A stretch of DNA of 64,000 bases from Parapedobacter koreensis (GTDB taxonomy: Bacteria; Bacteroidota; Bacteroidia; Sphingobacteriales; Sphingobacteriaceae), in the NCBI RefSeq assembly GCF_900109365.1, contig NZ_FNZR01000002.1, forward strand, positions 124,001 to 188,000, written 5' to 3'. Below, piece by piece: positions 54,916-63,890 of this stretch (within the stretch, counting starts at the first letter, position 1; each line of letters starts with the position of its first letter). A model generated the notes under the pieces. That model made no database searches and was not told the DNA's origin. It worked only from the letters and a program-made list of their open reading frames with translations. The translations under genes and the position numbers were made by a program.

Positions 54916-57000
54916 TTATTTCCTTTTTGGTTTCCTGTTCTCAAACTCAAAGGAGGTTTCGGCTTTATCGTTCATCACGATATAGGCATTGAATTTATTG
55001 CCCGAATTGCTTTTCATGCCTTTGATAAGGTTGGTCTTTCCTTTGGTCACGAGGTTTTCTATATCGGCAACGCTCAACGGCACTCCGCACACGGTACGGA
55101 ATTGAAGCCAGTTGCAAGCCTCATCGGGGCATTTTACAACCTTGTTCCAAACCAATAGCTGACGGCTCTTGCATTTGGGGCAGGTCAGTTCGGGTTGCTT
55201 TTCATGGGCAATGCCCGTGTCCAAAAGTTCCCGTGTAATGAAAGTGGCATAGGTTTCCATATCACGGTGAAAAGCATCTGCATTTGCATCGTTGTTCTCG
55301 ATTTTCTGCAAAGCCATTTCCCATTCGGCGGTCATGGCTACATCCGCAATCTTTTTGTCCTTAACCGCCCCGTAAACCTGCAATCCCTTATGGGTAGGGA
55401 TAAGGGATTTCTTTTCACGCCGAATGTAATCCCTCTTAAAAAGCGTTTCTATAATGGAGGCTCTTGTGGCAGGTGTACCGATACCGATGTCTTTTAGGGC
55501 TTTCCGTTCGTCCTCGTTGTCAATCTCTTTTCCGGCATTTTCCATTGCGGACAACAGACCTGCCTCGGTATAAAGCACAGGCGGTTTGGTTTTCTTTTCA
55601 AGTACGGATGCCACTTTGATTTTCAGCTCATCGCCCACCTTTAATTCCGGCAGTTCCTGCACAGGGTCGCTGTCCTCATCCGTGAATTTTCCCTTGATGC
55701 CACGCCAGCCGGCTTCTATGATTTTACACCCTTTCAGTGTAAAATCATAGTGAAAAGCCTGCAATCCGATGTCGGTTATTTCTTTGGTACAGGCAGACGA
55801 AAGGGCTTCCAGTAGGCGGTGCGCAATCATATCATAGATAACATTTTCATGCGCTGTTAATTCGGATGGGATTTTCTCGGTAATCAACAGACCGTGGTGG
55901 TCTGTTACTTTTACATCGTTCACTATGCGTTTATTGAAACGCCCCCATTTCACTTTTCCGACCGCTTTTTTGCAGGAAGCACGGGCTTCCAAATTCCTTA
56001 CCAGTGCAGGGATTTCCGACCACATATCTTCGGGAATATATTTACTCCCTGTACGTGGATAGGTGATAAACTTCTTTTCATACAGGCTTTGGGCAATGTT
56101 CAATGTTTCCTCGGCAGTATAGGATGCTCTTTTATTGGCTTCTTTCTGCAACCCCGTAAGGTCGAACAGTAAAGGCGGTTGCTCCGTAACTGTTTTGGTT
56201 TCCATTGCCGTAACGGTCGCTGTTCCGTTACGCTGAATGGATTTTAGCGTATCGTCAGCAAGTTTCCTGTCATCCCATTTGGTTTTGGAAAGGCTCTTAA
56301 AGTCCGTAAATTCTTTGCGGTGTTCCAACTGGATTTGAAAGTATTTCTTGACGGCAAAGTCTTTGTTTTCCAAATACCGCTTGCAGATAAGGGCAAGCGT
56401 AGGCGTTTGTACCCTGCCAAGCGAGTAAACGCCACGCCCTGCCGAAATGCTCAACGCCTGCGAGGCATTGATGCCCACAAGCCAATCGGCTTTGCTCCGT
56501 CCTTGTCCGGCTCTGTATAGCCCGTCAAAATCGCTTCCGGCTTTTAGGTTGTCAAAACCCTGTTTAATCGCCTTTTCCGTGAGCGAGCTTATCCATAAAC
56601 GTTCGAAAGGTTTCCGGCACTTTAGGTATTCATAGATATACCTAAAGATGAGTTCCCCCTCACGTCCGGCATCGGTAGCCACGATAATACTATCGCATCT
56701 GCCGATGACCTGTTCGATAATATTTAACTGTTTTAATGCCCCGTTATCGGGAACATAGCTTTTGTCCTTTTTAATCTTTCGTACCGTCAGTAAAAAAGGG
56801 TTGGGCAATATGGGCAGGGCTTCCCTTTGGAAGCCCGATACCCCGTAATCTTCGGGCATCGCCAGTCCGACCAGATGCCCCAATGCCCACGTAACTTCAT
56901 AGCCGTTCCCTATTAGGTAGCCATCCCGTTTTTCGGTCGCTCCCAACAGGGTAGCTATTTCCCTCGCCACACTTGGCTTTTCTGCAATGATTGCTTTCAT
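54916..57000 (-). CDS. topB: DNA topoisomerase III (TopB; Exc-like)
   Basis: A 694-residue type IA topoisomerase. The Toprim region has AEKPSVAREIATLLG and SIIVATDAGREGELIFR, and the active Tyr lies in FITYPRTGSKYIP (near 314). A C-terminal zinc-like part (CPKCKSRQLLVWNKVVKCPDEACN) follows. In CTnDOT the exc gene is a topoisomerase III homologue in the excision operon; here topB follows DUF3945 and HTH genes on the same strand in the same order, so it is likely the Exc counterpart. Confidence 0.93.
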   Translation of the reverse strand: MKAIIAEKPSVAREIATLLGATEKRDGYLIGNGYEVTWALGHLVGLAMPEDYGVSGFQREALPILPNPFLLTVRKIKKDKSYVPDNGALKQLNIIEQVIGRCDSIIVATDAGREGELIFRYIYEYLKCRKPFERLWISSLTEKAIKQGFDNLKAGSDFDGLYRAGQGRSKADWLVGINASQALSISAGRGVYSLGRVQTPTLALICKRYLENKDFAVKKYFQIQLEHRKEFTDFKSLSKTKWDDRKLADDTLKSIQRNGTATVTAMETKTVTEQPPLLFDLTGLQKEANKRASYTAEETLNIAQSLYEKKFITYPRTGSKYIPEDMWSEIPALVRNLEARASCKKAVGKVKWGRFNKRIVNDVKVTDHHGLLITEKIPSELTAHENVIYDMIAHRLLEALSSACTKEITDIGLQAFHYDFTLKGCKIIEAGWRGIKGKFTDEDSDPVQELPELKVGDELKIKVASVLEKKTKPPVLYTEAGLLSAMENAGKEIDNEDERKALKDIGIGTPATRASIIETLFKRDYIRREKKSLIPTHKGLQVYGAVKDKKIADVAMTAEWEMALQKIENNDANADAFHRDMETYATFITRELLDTGIAHEKQPELTCPKCKSRQLLVWNKVVKCPDEACNWLQFRTVCGVPLSVADIENLVTKGKTNLIKGMKSNSGNKFNAYIVMNDKAETSFEFENRKPKRK

Positions 57001-57104
57001 GATACTATCTCTTTTAATGGATTATATGATGGACATTTCTCTTTGAGAACCCCATTCGTATTCTGTGAAAGGGGATTTCCAAAGAAAAATGTTTTTTGAT
57101 GGTA

Positions 57105-58547
57105 TTATCTTCTTACCCCTCTGGATTTAGCCGGACGGTTGGGGTCATTTTGCCGTTGCTGTTGAGTTTTATTTTTCGGCGTTTGTTGTTCCGGTTTCAG
57201 AGGCTCGTTGACGTGTTTGGTCGCTTCGTTGGTTTTTCCGTTGGAGTTTACGGCAACCTGTGTTTTGTGCGCTTCGGCAGGCTGTACCTTATTTTTCAGC
57301 GCATTGGGGTTTTTAAAGCTGAAATTATAACCCCCTGTTTCTTTGTTCAGCGTAACGTAGCCTTTATACGGGTTTCCTTTTCCGTCCTTGAAATCCGAAA
57401 CATAAATCGTCTTGCCCTCGGTGAGTTGCTTGTACTGTTCATCCGAAAACACTTTGTTGCGGAATATTTTCGGGTCGTTTTCCTGTGTCTGTTTGGGGGC
57501 TTTATCGCCAAAAAGGTACTCTGGATATTTTTTGTCGGCGTTGAACTGCACATGGGCATTTTTGTTCGTACTGTTCTTAAAATCCAACCCCTCTAAATAA
57601 ATGGCTTTCCCATCTTTTAAATCCCGTTTTTGGTCTTCGGTCAACTTTACGCCCTTAATCTCATCGGGTACTTTTATCCTGTCCTGCCGGAATGCGATAA
57701 CCTCGTTCGTTAGGTGGTCAATACTGATAATGGACGGTATCTTTTCTCCTGTCTTGCGGTTGGTCAATTCCACCACACGCCCCATGTTTCCGGTTTTGAG
57801 CAGGTTTTCCCTGTCCTCTTTGGTAAACTCGTGACCAAAGAAAGGGGCTTTAAGGTTGGGTTCATGGCGTACACCATACATCATAAGTACAGGTTTTCCG
57901 TCTTCACCGTCTTGGAAACCGAGCCTTGCATCCGAGCGCATGATAACCGCACCGAAATTGACACTTGTGGGATATACCTTATTGGTCTTATAGCCCTTTA
58001 ACAGTAAATCCAATTGCCCGTCTTTTTCAAGCCTCTCTTTGTTTATCCCAAATTGCGCTAAATAATTCCAGTCCACATCTTCCGCCTTATAGCGGTATTC
58101 GCTTTTTTCCTGTGCTTGCGGAGCTTCCGGTGTCGCCTGTGGTGCTTCCACATCCTTTTTGGTTTCCTGTTGTTGCTCCTTTGGCTCTTTGACCTCATGC
58201 TTTGCCATAACAGCCTCGCCCTCTTTGGTGGGGGCATCGACCTGTTTCTGCATTTCATTAGCGGTTTCGACCGCTTCCTTTGCAGGCACTTTGAAGAATG
58301 AAAAATGGGTCGGGTCTTTAAGCTGTCGCCAAAAGTTGGAGAAGAAATTTGTAAATAAATCTCCGGCTCTGTCCACTCGCATAAATTGGCTTTGGTTTTT
58401 CTTGGTGGCATCAACGGTTTTCAGATTGCCGTTTTCGTCAACACCCGTGACGGCTTGGATTTTCTTTTTTTCCTTGTCCATCACCAACAGCACATCCGAA
58501 AGCTGTTCGGGATATTGCTGTGGATTTTCATTTGTCTGTTCGCTCAT
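57105..58547 (-). CDS. DUF3945/DUF4099-type ICE protein
   Basis: A 480-residue protein with an N-terminal region (LSDVLLVMDKEKKKIQAVTG), a charged low-complexity part (about 105-150) and repeated DUF3945-type motifs (LTEDQKRDLKDGKAIYLEGL and YKQLTEGKTIYVSDFKDG), ending in a basic tail. It is commonly found between an HTH gene and topB in Bacteroidota ICEs (counterpart of orf3 in the CTnDOT excision operon). The molecular role is unknown; the repeats suggest protein or nucleic-acid binding. Confidence 0.8.
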   Translation of the reverse strand: MSEQTNENPQQYPEQLSDVLLVMDKEKKKIQAVTGVDENGNLKTVDATKKNQSQFMRVDRAGDLFTNFFSNFWRQLKDPTHFSFFKVPAKEAVETANEMQKQVDAPTKEGEAVMAKHEVKEPKEQQQETKKDVEAPQATPEAPQAQEKSEYRYKAEDVDWNYLAQFGINKERLEKDGQLDLLLKGYKTNKVYPTSVNFGAVIMRSDARLGFQDGEDGKPVLMMYGVRHEPNLKAPFFGHEFTKEDRENLLKTGNMGRVVELTNRKTGEKIPSIISIDHLTNEVIAFRQDRIKVPDEIKGVKLTEDQKRDLKDGKAIYLEGLDFKNSTNKNAHVQFNADKKYPEYLFGDKAPKQTQENDPKIFRNKVFSDEQYKQLTEGKTIYVSDFKDGKGNPYKGYVTLNKETGGYNFSFKNPNALKNKVQPAEAHKTQVAVNSNGKTNEATKHVNEPLKPEQQTPKNKTQQQRQNDPNRPAKSRGVRR

Positions 58548-58634
58548 GATATTGATTTTTTAAAGTTTACATTGTCCGAAAGTAGGCGAAGCAGGTACGG
58601 CATAGCCGTACTCGTCTTTTCGTGGTAGGGTTTG

Positions 58635-58943
58635 TCATCGGTTTTCTTTTGTGCGCCGTAAGGGGGCTTTAAAACTTTCCCTAATGAACTGGTGTACATC
58701 CGATAGTTTGTAGTACAGTTTTCCACTAATGGTGTAATACGGTAGCTTGCCCGTGGAGCGGTATCGTTGTAGGGAGCGGTGGCTGATTTTCAGCATAAGG
58801 AGCAGGTCTTGGTTGTCCAGTAATTCCTCGCCGTCTATGCTGTGCCGTTCTTTCTTGATGTTTAGGACGTACTCTTTCAAAATATCGAAACGCTCCATTA
58901 TACGTTCCATCCATGCGATAAATTCCATTCTGTCGATGTTCAT
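58635..58943 (-). CDS. Excisionase-like HTH protein (Xis-type)
   Basis: A 102-residue DNA-binding protein: a helical start (MEFIAWMERIMERFDILKEYV) and a MerR/excisionase-type winged HTH (NQDLLLMLKISHRSLQRYRSTGKLPYYTISGKLYYKLSDV). By family and position upstream of DUF3945 and topB it is the counterpart of Xis2d of the CTnDOT excision operon. Upstream lies a region with paired inverted repeats (59005-59141). Confidence 0.82.
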   Translation of the reverse strand: MNIDRMEFIAWMERIMERFDILKEYVLNIKKERHSIDGEELLDNQDLLLMLKISHRSLQRYRSTGKLPYYTISGKLYYKLSDVHQFIRESFKAPLRRTKENR

Positions 58944-59004
58944 AACAATACTTTTTAATGATTTCTAACACCACAAAATTGGAGCGATTGGCGCAGGCTG
59001 TCTT

Positions 59005-59141
59005 CCGATACGTGTCTATCAAAAAGGCACTTTTTTCATTTTTTTACAATTCATGCAAAGTGCTGTTTTTGGGGGATTTTTGCACTTTTGGTCAATCGGT
59101 CGGCATCCAAATCAATGGGTTTGCCGATAGACACATATAGG
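59005..59141. repeat. Paired inverted repeats upstream of the Xis-like gene
   Basis: CCGATACGTGTCTATC (59005-59020) and GATAGACACATATAGG (59126-59141) are inverted copies agreeing at 14 of 16 positions, 105 bases apart. Inside lies AAAGTGC (59057-59063) pairing with GCACTTT (59082-59088). The region is directly upstream of the excision-type genes, so these may be sites for RteC-type or Xis proteins. No gene is seen here. Confidence 0.55.
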
Positions 59142-59150
59142 CAAACGGGC

Positions 59151-59185
59151 AAAAAAAGACAGCACCGATTGATGCTGTCCTTTTT
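59151..59185. terminator. Bidirectional terminator after the rteC copy 3 remnant
   Basis: GACAGCA (59158-59164) pairs with TGCTGTC (59173-59179). A run of T follows on the plus strand (59181-59185) and a longer run on the minus strand (from 59157 down), so it ends the rteC copy 3 transcript. Confidence 0.75.
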
Positions 59186-59206
59186 GATGGAAAGAGAATA
59201 CAAAAA

Positions 59207-60054
59207 TTATAGGTCGTCTTCCCTGTCCATATATTCCTCTAAGCTGTATTTGAGTTGGTCTAAAAACAACGTCCGTGAGCCTGCACGGGTTTTCATCCGG
59301 TGGAAGCTGTTATGGATGTCGTTCAGTGATACACGGAACAGGATTTGGAAAACCATGCTGATTTTGCGGATGCCTATTTTCCCATGTGAAATGGCATCGC
59401 AGGCGTAGAGTGCATAAATCAATTCGATAAGGGCATTTTTCGATTGTGTCCAAAAAACATCTTTGGTTTCCTCATGCTGTAGCAGGACATCGGGATTTTG
59501 TTCGGGGCTTAGCTTACTAGTTAGGTAATTATAGATTAATTCGTTGGCTATGATTTTCGCCACTTTGTAATCAAAATAGGTTGAAAATTTGGGGTCGATT
59601 TCAAATACAAAGCTGTTCAGCCCGTCATGGTAATTGATATTTCCCAACGTGAAATATTCTCCGTCCTTATCGGTTCTACCGGAACGGTGGTACCTGTAAA
59701 AAGCCGAATTGCAAACATGCTCTCTGTATTCCTGTGTCAATTCACGAAGCTGTAAGGCATAATAGTTTTGGTTCATGTTGCCGTTATCCACGGGGCAAGC
59801 CGTCTCAATCCGGTACACCTTATTGTAATAGATAAGTTTTCCGAGTATGTTCGGCTTTATCTGTTTAAAGAAATGGATTTCCTCGTTCTTGTCGGAAAAG
59901 CCCTCGTTATCACATCCTCTTTGACGGCACATAATAATTCTTGGAGGTAAATCGTCATCTTATATGCCTCGTCAATGAAACTGGATGTTTCGGCTGACAG
60001 CTTTCTCTCTTGCTTCTGTATTTCAGCCACAATATTGTTCAAAGGATGTCTCAT
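59207..60054 (-). pseudogene. RteC-family regulator, copy 3, frameshifted
   Basis: A diverged RteC homologue broken by a one-base frameshift. The first part (from ATG 60054, MRHPLNNIVAEIQKQERK) reads correctly to VKEDVITR. The family pattern then continues in another frame as GFSDKNEEIHFFKQIKP and on to the end at 59207. The shift is at a run of three G on the minus strand (59901-59903), where a fourth G would restore RGF. It is likely an inactive gene, unless the base is a sequencing error. It lies just upstream of the excision-type genes, the normal place of rteC. Confidence 0.85.
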
Positions 60055-60195
60055 AGCTAAGGGTTTTTAAATTGTACACTATCACTATCTAAACACAAAT
60101 ATTGCTCTTAGCAATGAGTTTGATACAGAATACAGGTCGAAGTAGGGAAAGATTTTTTTGCAGGAAGCATGAAAATTTTCCGAGGAAACGCATTG

Positions 60196-60360
60196 TCATT
60201 TTTTCAATTTGTTTACCTTTGTCGAAATTTGAAGCTGTTTAGGTTTAGGTTGATTTACCTTTTCCACGAATATATCAGATTGGTACGGACTGTCTTTAAG
60301 TTGATTTAATCGCCTTAAATCTTCCAAAAAAGAGTTCGAGTTCTGTACCAGCGGGTTCAC
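60196..60360 (-). other. Detached 3' end of the recombinase gene
   Basis: 54 open codons plus stop on the minus strand, starting at the attR core in the same frame as the recombinase at attL: V-NPLVQNSNSFLEDLRR ... QLQISTKVNKLKK-stop. In the excised circle the recombinase would run from 22528 through the joined site into this tail, giving about 565 residues rather than 522. On the chromosome side of the core an in-frame TAA stands just upstream, so the tail is untranslated while integrated. Confidence 0.75.
60349..60360. other. attR core
   Basis: CAGCGGG-T-TCAC, matching attL (20984-20995) with one difference. Immediately to the right is the displaced terminator of tRNA-Lys; to the left is the recombinase tail. 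Position 56 in this line is T where attL has G; the intact tRNA pairing needs the G, which supports crossover to the right of that base (in or near TCAC). Confidence 0.75.
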
Positions 60361-60364
60361 TTAA

Positions 60365-60397
60365 GGAGACACCAAGTAATGGTTGTCTCCTTTTTTT
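60365..60397 (+). terminator. Displaced native terminator of tRNA-Lys
   Basis: GGAGAC (60365-60370) pairs with GTCTCC (60385-60390), extended by CC/GG with one bulge, followed by seven T. It stands five bases after attR with no gene in front of it; joined to attL it would fall directly after tRNA-Lys. Confidence 0.75.
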
Positions 60398-60441
60398 ATA
60401 CCAATAAAAACCTGTGACCCAAATTGTAATAGCCTAGTCAA

Positions 60442-60666
60442 TTATCGTTCGATTTTTACGATTAAATCTTTAGATTGTAGTGTAAGATTCTCTAAAAAAA
60501 CTTGCTTAAAGCCATCGTTACACTGTTTTTTGTAAAGTTCGATTTCTCTTTGAGGTTTCTGCATCTTTTTCTTACCTGTCGCGAGAAAAGTATCAGAAAG
60601 TTCTTCATGTTCATGTTTTATTGAATTCAGTTTCCGGCCGCACTGAAACATGAACGACCGAACCAA
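60442..60666 (-). CDS. Hypothetical small protein, doubtful
   Basis: A possible 74-residue basic protein (MVRSFMFQCGRKLNSIKHEHEE ... NLTLQSKDLIVKIER) with no recognised motif. It may be a real small gene, or a remnant in the chromosomal flank. The DNA changes from AT-rich to GC-rich at about 60640, inside or just before it, which suggests a junction and argues against a conserved gene. The bases 60667-60766 hold no other clear gene. Confidence 0.3.
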   Translation of the reverse strand: MVRSFMFQCGRKLNSIKHEHEELSDTFLATGKKKMQKPQREIELYKKQCNDGFKQVFLENLTLQSKDLIVKIER

Positions 60667-60766
60667 GGGAAGGCACCGACGGTACCAAGCCCTATCCCAT
60701 AATGACCTGGATTATTGACTACAACCGGTGCAGGAGAGAAAGCCGTATCCGGTACCGGAAAAACGA

Positions 60767-61129
60767 CTACGCATTGCCTTTTGGGGGGCCGCGAAGATAA
60801 AATATTTCAGGTACCGGGGATTGGATAGACTGCGGCAACGGGAATGCCACATGGCAAACTGCATGCCCGAATAGCAGTGCATCGATCCCATCCAGGGTCT
60901 CCCCGCCGAGGAACGTCGCGGCAAAGAGGATGTCAAGGCGGTAAAGCTCATCCCCGTTGTGCGGGTGCTGCTTTACACGCCCATCGTCATCCAGCGGATA
61001 GGGGTGCACGTGGATGATGATCCGGCCATTAGCCACATGGCTGTGCATGAATAGCATGTTGCTTGTCAGCATGCCCAGGAGCAGCGCCAGCTGGAAAATT
61101 GCGATCAATGGACATAAACGTGCTTTCAT
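60767..61129 (-). CDS. Exported His-rich protein, unknown
   Basis: A 120-residue protein with an N-terminal hydrophobic signal (LCPLIAIFQLALLLGMLTSNML) and a His-rich segment (FMHSHVANGRIIIHVHPYP, then KQHPHNGDELYRLD). The His pattern suggests metal binding in the periplasm, a guess supported by the nearby arsenite-type permease. It is divergent from the flavin oxidoreductase gene across a 23-bp palindrome. Confidence 0.6.
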   Translation of the reverse strand: MKARLCPLIAIFQLALLLGMLTSNMLFMHSHVANGRIIIHVHPYPLDDDGRVKQHPHNGDELYRLDILFAATFLGGETLDGIDALLFGHAVCHVAFPLPQSIQSPVPEIFYLRGPPKGNA

Positions 61130-61177
61130 TGCCTAATCCGGCTTCTACTGGATATGCAAATCTACAGACACTGTAAA

Positions 61178-61233
61178 ATAAAGCAACAATGTTGCTTTAT
61201 TTTTTTTCCGTACACCCAAACCACTTATATTTG
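61178..61233 (+). promoter_or_regulatory. 23-bp palindrome with promoter element
   Basis: ATAAAGCAACA-a-TGTTGCTTTAT (61178-61200) is a perfect palindrome with a one-base centre. TATATTTG (61226-61233), a TAnnTTTG element, follows on the plus strand, about 115 bases before the oxidoreductase start. The palindrome is the right size for a dimeric repressor such as an ArsR-type protein, but no regulator gene is in the window. Confidence 0.6.
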
Positions 61234-61347
61234 TCCCGGTTTGGAAACGGCATTCGCCCGGGTATACATCATTTTCCCCGACCAGGGGGGACTAACTAAG
61301 AGAAGATAGGTGCCGCCGGAATCCGCCATATAGCGATTCATTCGGAA

Positions 61348-62493
61348 ATGGATACAAAAAAAAGTAGCAAGCAGCAGAAAACACTGAAAACGTACCGCAC
61401 CGTGATCGTTGGCGCGGGACCCGCGGGTATCGGGATGGGCGTGGCACTGAAGGATTTCGGCGTCTATGACTTCGTCATCCTCGAAAAGGGGCTTATCGGC
61501 TCTACGTTCCTGAAATGGACAACGGAAACGCGTTTCCTGACCCCATCATTCCAAAGCACACAGTTCGGCCTGCTCGACCTCAATGCCGTGGCCATCAATA
61601 CCTCGCCAGCCTACAGCTCGGGAAAGGAGCACCTGAGCGGACCGGAATATGTCCACTACCTGAACCGAGTGGTCTACGAGTTCCAGCTGCCCGTCCACGA
61701 AGAGCGGGAGGTGATGACCGTCGTGAAACGCGACAGGGACTTTGTGCTGGAAACCGTTGATGCCTACTATGTGGCGGAATACCTTATCTGGTCCACGGGG
61801 GAGTTCCAGTTTCCCAACGACCGCCCTTTTCCGGGTGCGGAACTGTGCATCCACAACTCGCGCATTGGCTCCTACCGAGATCTCCTGGGCGATGATTTCA
61901 CCATCATCGGCGGGTACGAAAGCGGTGTCGATGCCGCGCTGAATCTTGCCATGCTGGGCAGGGAAACCGCAATCCTTGAACGGGGAACGGTTATGGACAG
62001 CAAAAGCCAGGATCCGAGCGTTACCCTCTCGTTTTATACCAAACAGCGGCTCGATGAAACCACGGCCGCGGACGGTATCCGACTGGAGGAGCGAACGGAA
62101 GTAAAGAAGGTGACCCACGGTGGCAATGGTGCCTTCCGCATACATACCGGCAGCGGCTATTATGAGTCGCCTACCCCGCCCATACTTGCGACGGGATTCA
62201 AGGGAGGCGAGGAGCAGATCCACGATTTATTCTACAACACTGGTGGCCGCCCGCAGCTTAATGAATGGGATGAATCCACGAGGACACCCAACCTCTACCT
62301 TGCCGGCCCGCACGTGATGCACCAGAACGTAATTTTCTGCTTCATCTACAAATTCCGGCAGCGATTTGGCATCGTGGCTCACCGGATAGCCACCCAGCTC
62401 GGTATGGATACTGATGCGGCTGTCAAACTGTACCGCCGCCACAACATGTTCCTCGATGACCTTTCCTGCTGCCAAGAGGATTGCAAATGTTAA
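61348..62493 (+). CDS. Flavin-dependent NAD(P) oxidoreductase/monooxygenase-like protein
   Basis: A 381-residue two-dinucleotide-fold flavoprotein: FAD motif VIVGAGPAGIGMGVAL (about 19-34), the WSTGEFQFPN stretch and a second, weaker NAD(P) motif IIGGYESGVDAALNLAM (about 190-206). The C-terminal end FLDDLSCCQEDCKC has four cysteines and could bind metal or take part in redox. Flavin monooxygenase-like proteins occur in some arsenic operons (ArsO), and an arsenite-type permease follows two genes later, but the substrate is unproven. Confidence 0.8.
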   Translation: MDTKKSSKQQKTLKTYRTVIVGAGPAGIGMGVALKDFGVYDFVILEKGLIGSTFLKWTTETRFLTPSFQSTQFGLLDLNAVAINTSPAYSSGKEHLSGPEYVHYLNRVVYEFQLPVHEEREVMTVVKRDRDFVLETVDAYYVAEYLIWSTGEFQFPNDRPFPGAELCIHNSRIGSYRDLLGDDFTIIGGYESGVDAALNLAMLGRETAILERGTVMDSKSQDPSVTLSFYTKQRLDETTAADGIRLEERTEVKKVTHGGNGAFRIHTGSGYYESPTPPILATGFKGGEEQIHDLFYNTGGRPQLNEWDESTRTPNLYLAGPHVMHQNVIFCFIYKFRQRFGIVAHRIATQLGMDTDAAVKLYRRHNMFLDDLSCCQEDCKC

Positions 62494-62505
62494 CCGGAAT
62501 TTGAT

Positions 62506-62871
62506 ATGGATATCACGATAGTTCACTATATCGCACCCGGAAAGGCAGGTGAAAGGCTGCAGCTGCATATCCATGCAACCGTGGACCTCAGAAGTTTCAC
62601 GGTTTCCGACAGTCTTGGGCACAGCTTCGGCTTTGGCGACCGCCGGGACGTACCGGGAGACAAGATCGTGCTCTACACCGGAAAGGGCACACCGTATTCC
62701 ATCGGTCCAGAGGAAAACGACGACCCGGTGGAAACCATCCATGTTTTTTATTGGGATACGGACACCGACGGCTGGGACACGGAAACCACGACCGTGTCCA
62801 TCTCCGATGGAAAGGATATCGACACCTATAAGCTCGGGGAGCTGCTGTATGTTCCACCCGCGATTGATTGA
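62506..62871 (+). CDS. Lamin-tail-domain-like protein
   Basis: A 121-residue protein that is mostly one beta-sandwich: LRSFTVSDSLGHSFGFGD, then VPGDKIVLYTGKG, FYWDTDTDGWD and TTTVSISDGKDIDTY. This follows the pattern of bacterial lamin-tail domains (DSxGHxFxF ... VxxYTGxG ... DTxxLxDxxG). There is no signal peptide, whereas most bacterial LTD proteins are exported. It lies between the flavoprotein (12 bases) and the permease; its role there is unknown. Confidence 0.7.
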   Translation: MDITIVHYIAPGKAGERLQLHIHATVDLRSFTVSDSLGHSFGFGDRRDVPGDKIVLYTGKGTPYSIGPEENDDPVETIHVFYWDTDTDGWDTETTTVSISDGKDIDTYKLGELLYVPPAID

Positions 62872-62945
62872 TAGGTTCTATGCCGACCCCGCAAAACCAT
62901 GGTATCCACACATTCCCTCAAAGATACCCGAAGCTTTATCAAGAC

Positions 62946-63890
62946 ATGAACGATAACCCCACCAGCTTTTACACCACCGCGCTTATCGTTGCCGGTATCC
63001 TTGCCGGTTCCGCAATCGGATCCATCGCTCCGGCTACAGGCGAACTGCTCGGGAACTATGTTGACCACGTTGTGCTCACACTGGTGGGTCTTTTATTCTT
63101 TGAGGTCAGATTTGAAATCCTGGCACGGGCACGCAGATACCTGCTATTCCTTACCGTAGCGTGGGTGGCCAATTTCATTATCATCTCAACCCTCGGCTTT
63201 CTGGTTGCCTCCCTCTTCCTTTCAGGGCAGCCGCTCTTTTTTACCGGCTTGCTGATTTACTTCATGGCGCCCTGCACCGACTGGATGCTTGGTTTTACCA
63301 AGCTTGCCAATGGCAATGTGACGCTCGGTGCCATCCTGATTCCCGTCAATATGGTAACGCAGCTTTTCCTCTATCCGGTCTACCTCTGGCTGTTTGCCGC
63401 CAAACAGGTTGAGCTGCCGGTATCCCTGTTGGATACGGTTATACACTGGTTCCTGATGCCGTTTGCGGGTGCGGTTATCCTGAGAATGATCCTTAAAATC
63501 CTTTTGCCCGCAAAGCTGTTCGACCGGTCCGTGGCGCTGGCGGGTGCTTCCACACCATACGTCATCGCCCTGCTGGTCACGCTGATCTTTTCCGCCAATG
63601 TCGGTATCATCCTTGATCACGCGGGCACTTTTGCCATCATCCTGCTCGCTGTCTTCCTGTTTTTTGTGACCACTTATTTTATCGGTGAAGGATTATCGAA
63701 CCTCTTCGGGTTCTCCCGCCCGGAACGTGTCCTGCTAGCCATGACCACCGCCGCCCGTAATGCACCCCTCATGCTCGGCGTGACCGTGGTAACCCTCCCC
63801 GGGCAACCGCTTATCTATGCCGCGATCATCATAGGCATGTTGGTTGAGTTCCCCCACCTTACCGCGCTTACCCATCTACTCCGGAAATAG
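62946..63890 (+). CDS. Arsenic-resistance-type permease (ACR3/BASS-like)
   Basis: A membrane transporter of about 314 residues with ten predicted helices, of the bile-acid/arsenite (BART) superfamily. The helix-4 block LLIYFMAPCTDWMLGFTKLANG contains the Cys expected for arsenite permeases of the ACR3 type, and TTAARNAPLMLGVTV forms the second repeat. It probably exports arsenite or a related oxyanion. In-frame ATGs at 62880 and a TTG at 62868 are other possible starts; the ATG at 62946 places the first helix near the N-terminus. Confidence 0.8.
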   Translation: MNDNPTSFYTTALIVAGILAGSAIGSIAPATGELLGNYVDHVVLTLVGLLFFEVRFEILARARRYLLFLTVAWVANFIIISTLGFLVASLFLSGQPLFFTGLLIYFMAPCTDWMLGFTKLANGNVTLGAILIPVNMVTQLFLYPVYLWLFAAKQVELPVSLLDTVIHWFLMPFAGAVILRMILKILLPAKLFDRSVALAGASTPYVIALLVTLIFSANVGIILDHAGTFAIILLAVFLFFVTTYFIGEGLSNLFGFSRPERVLLAMTTAARNAPLMLGVTVVTLPGQPLIYAAIIIGMLVEFPHLTALTHLLRK

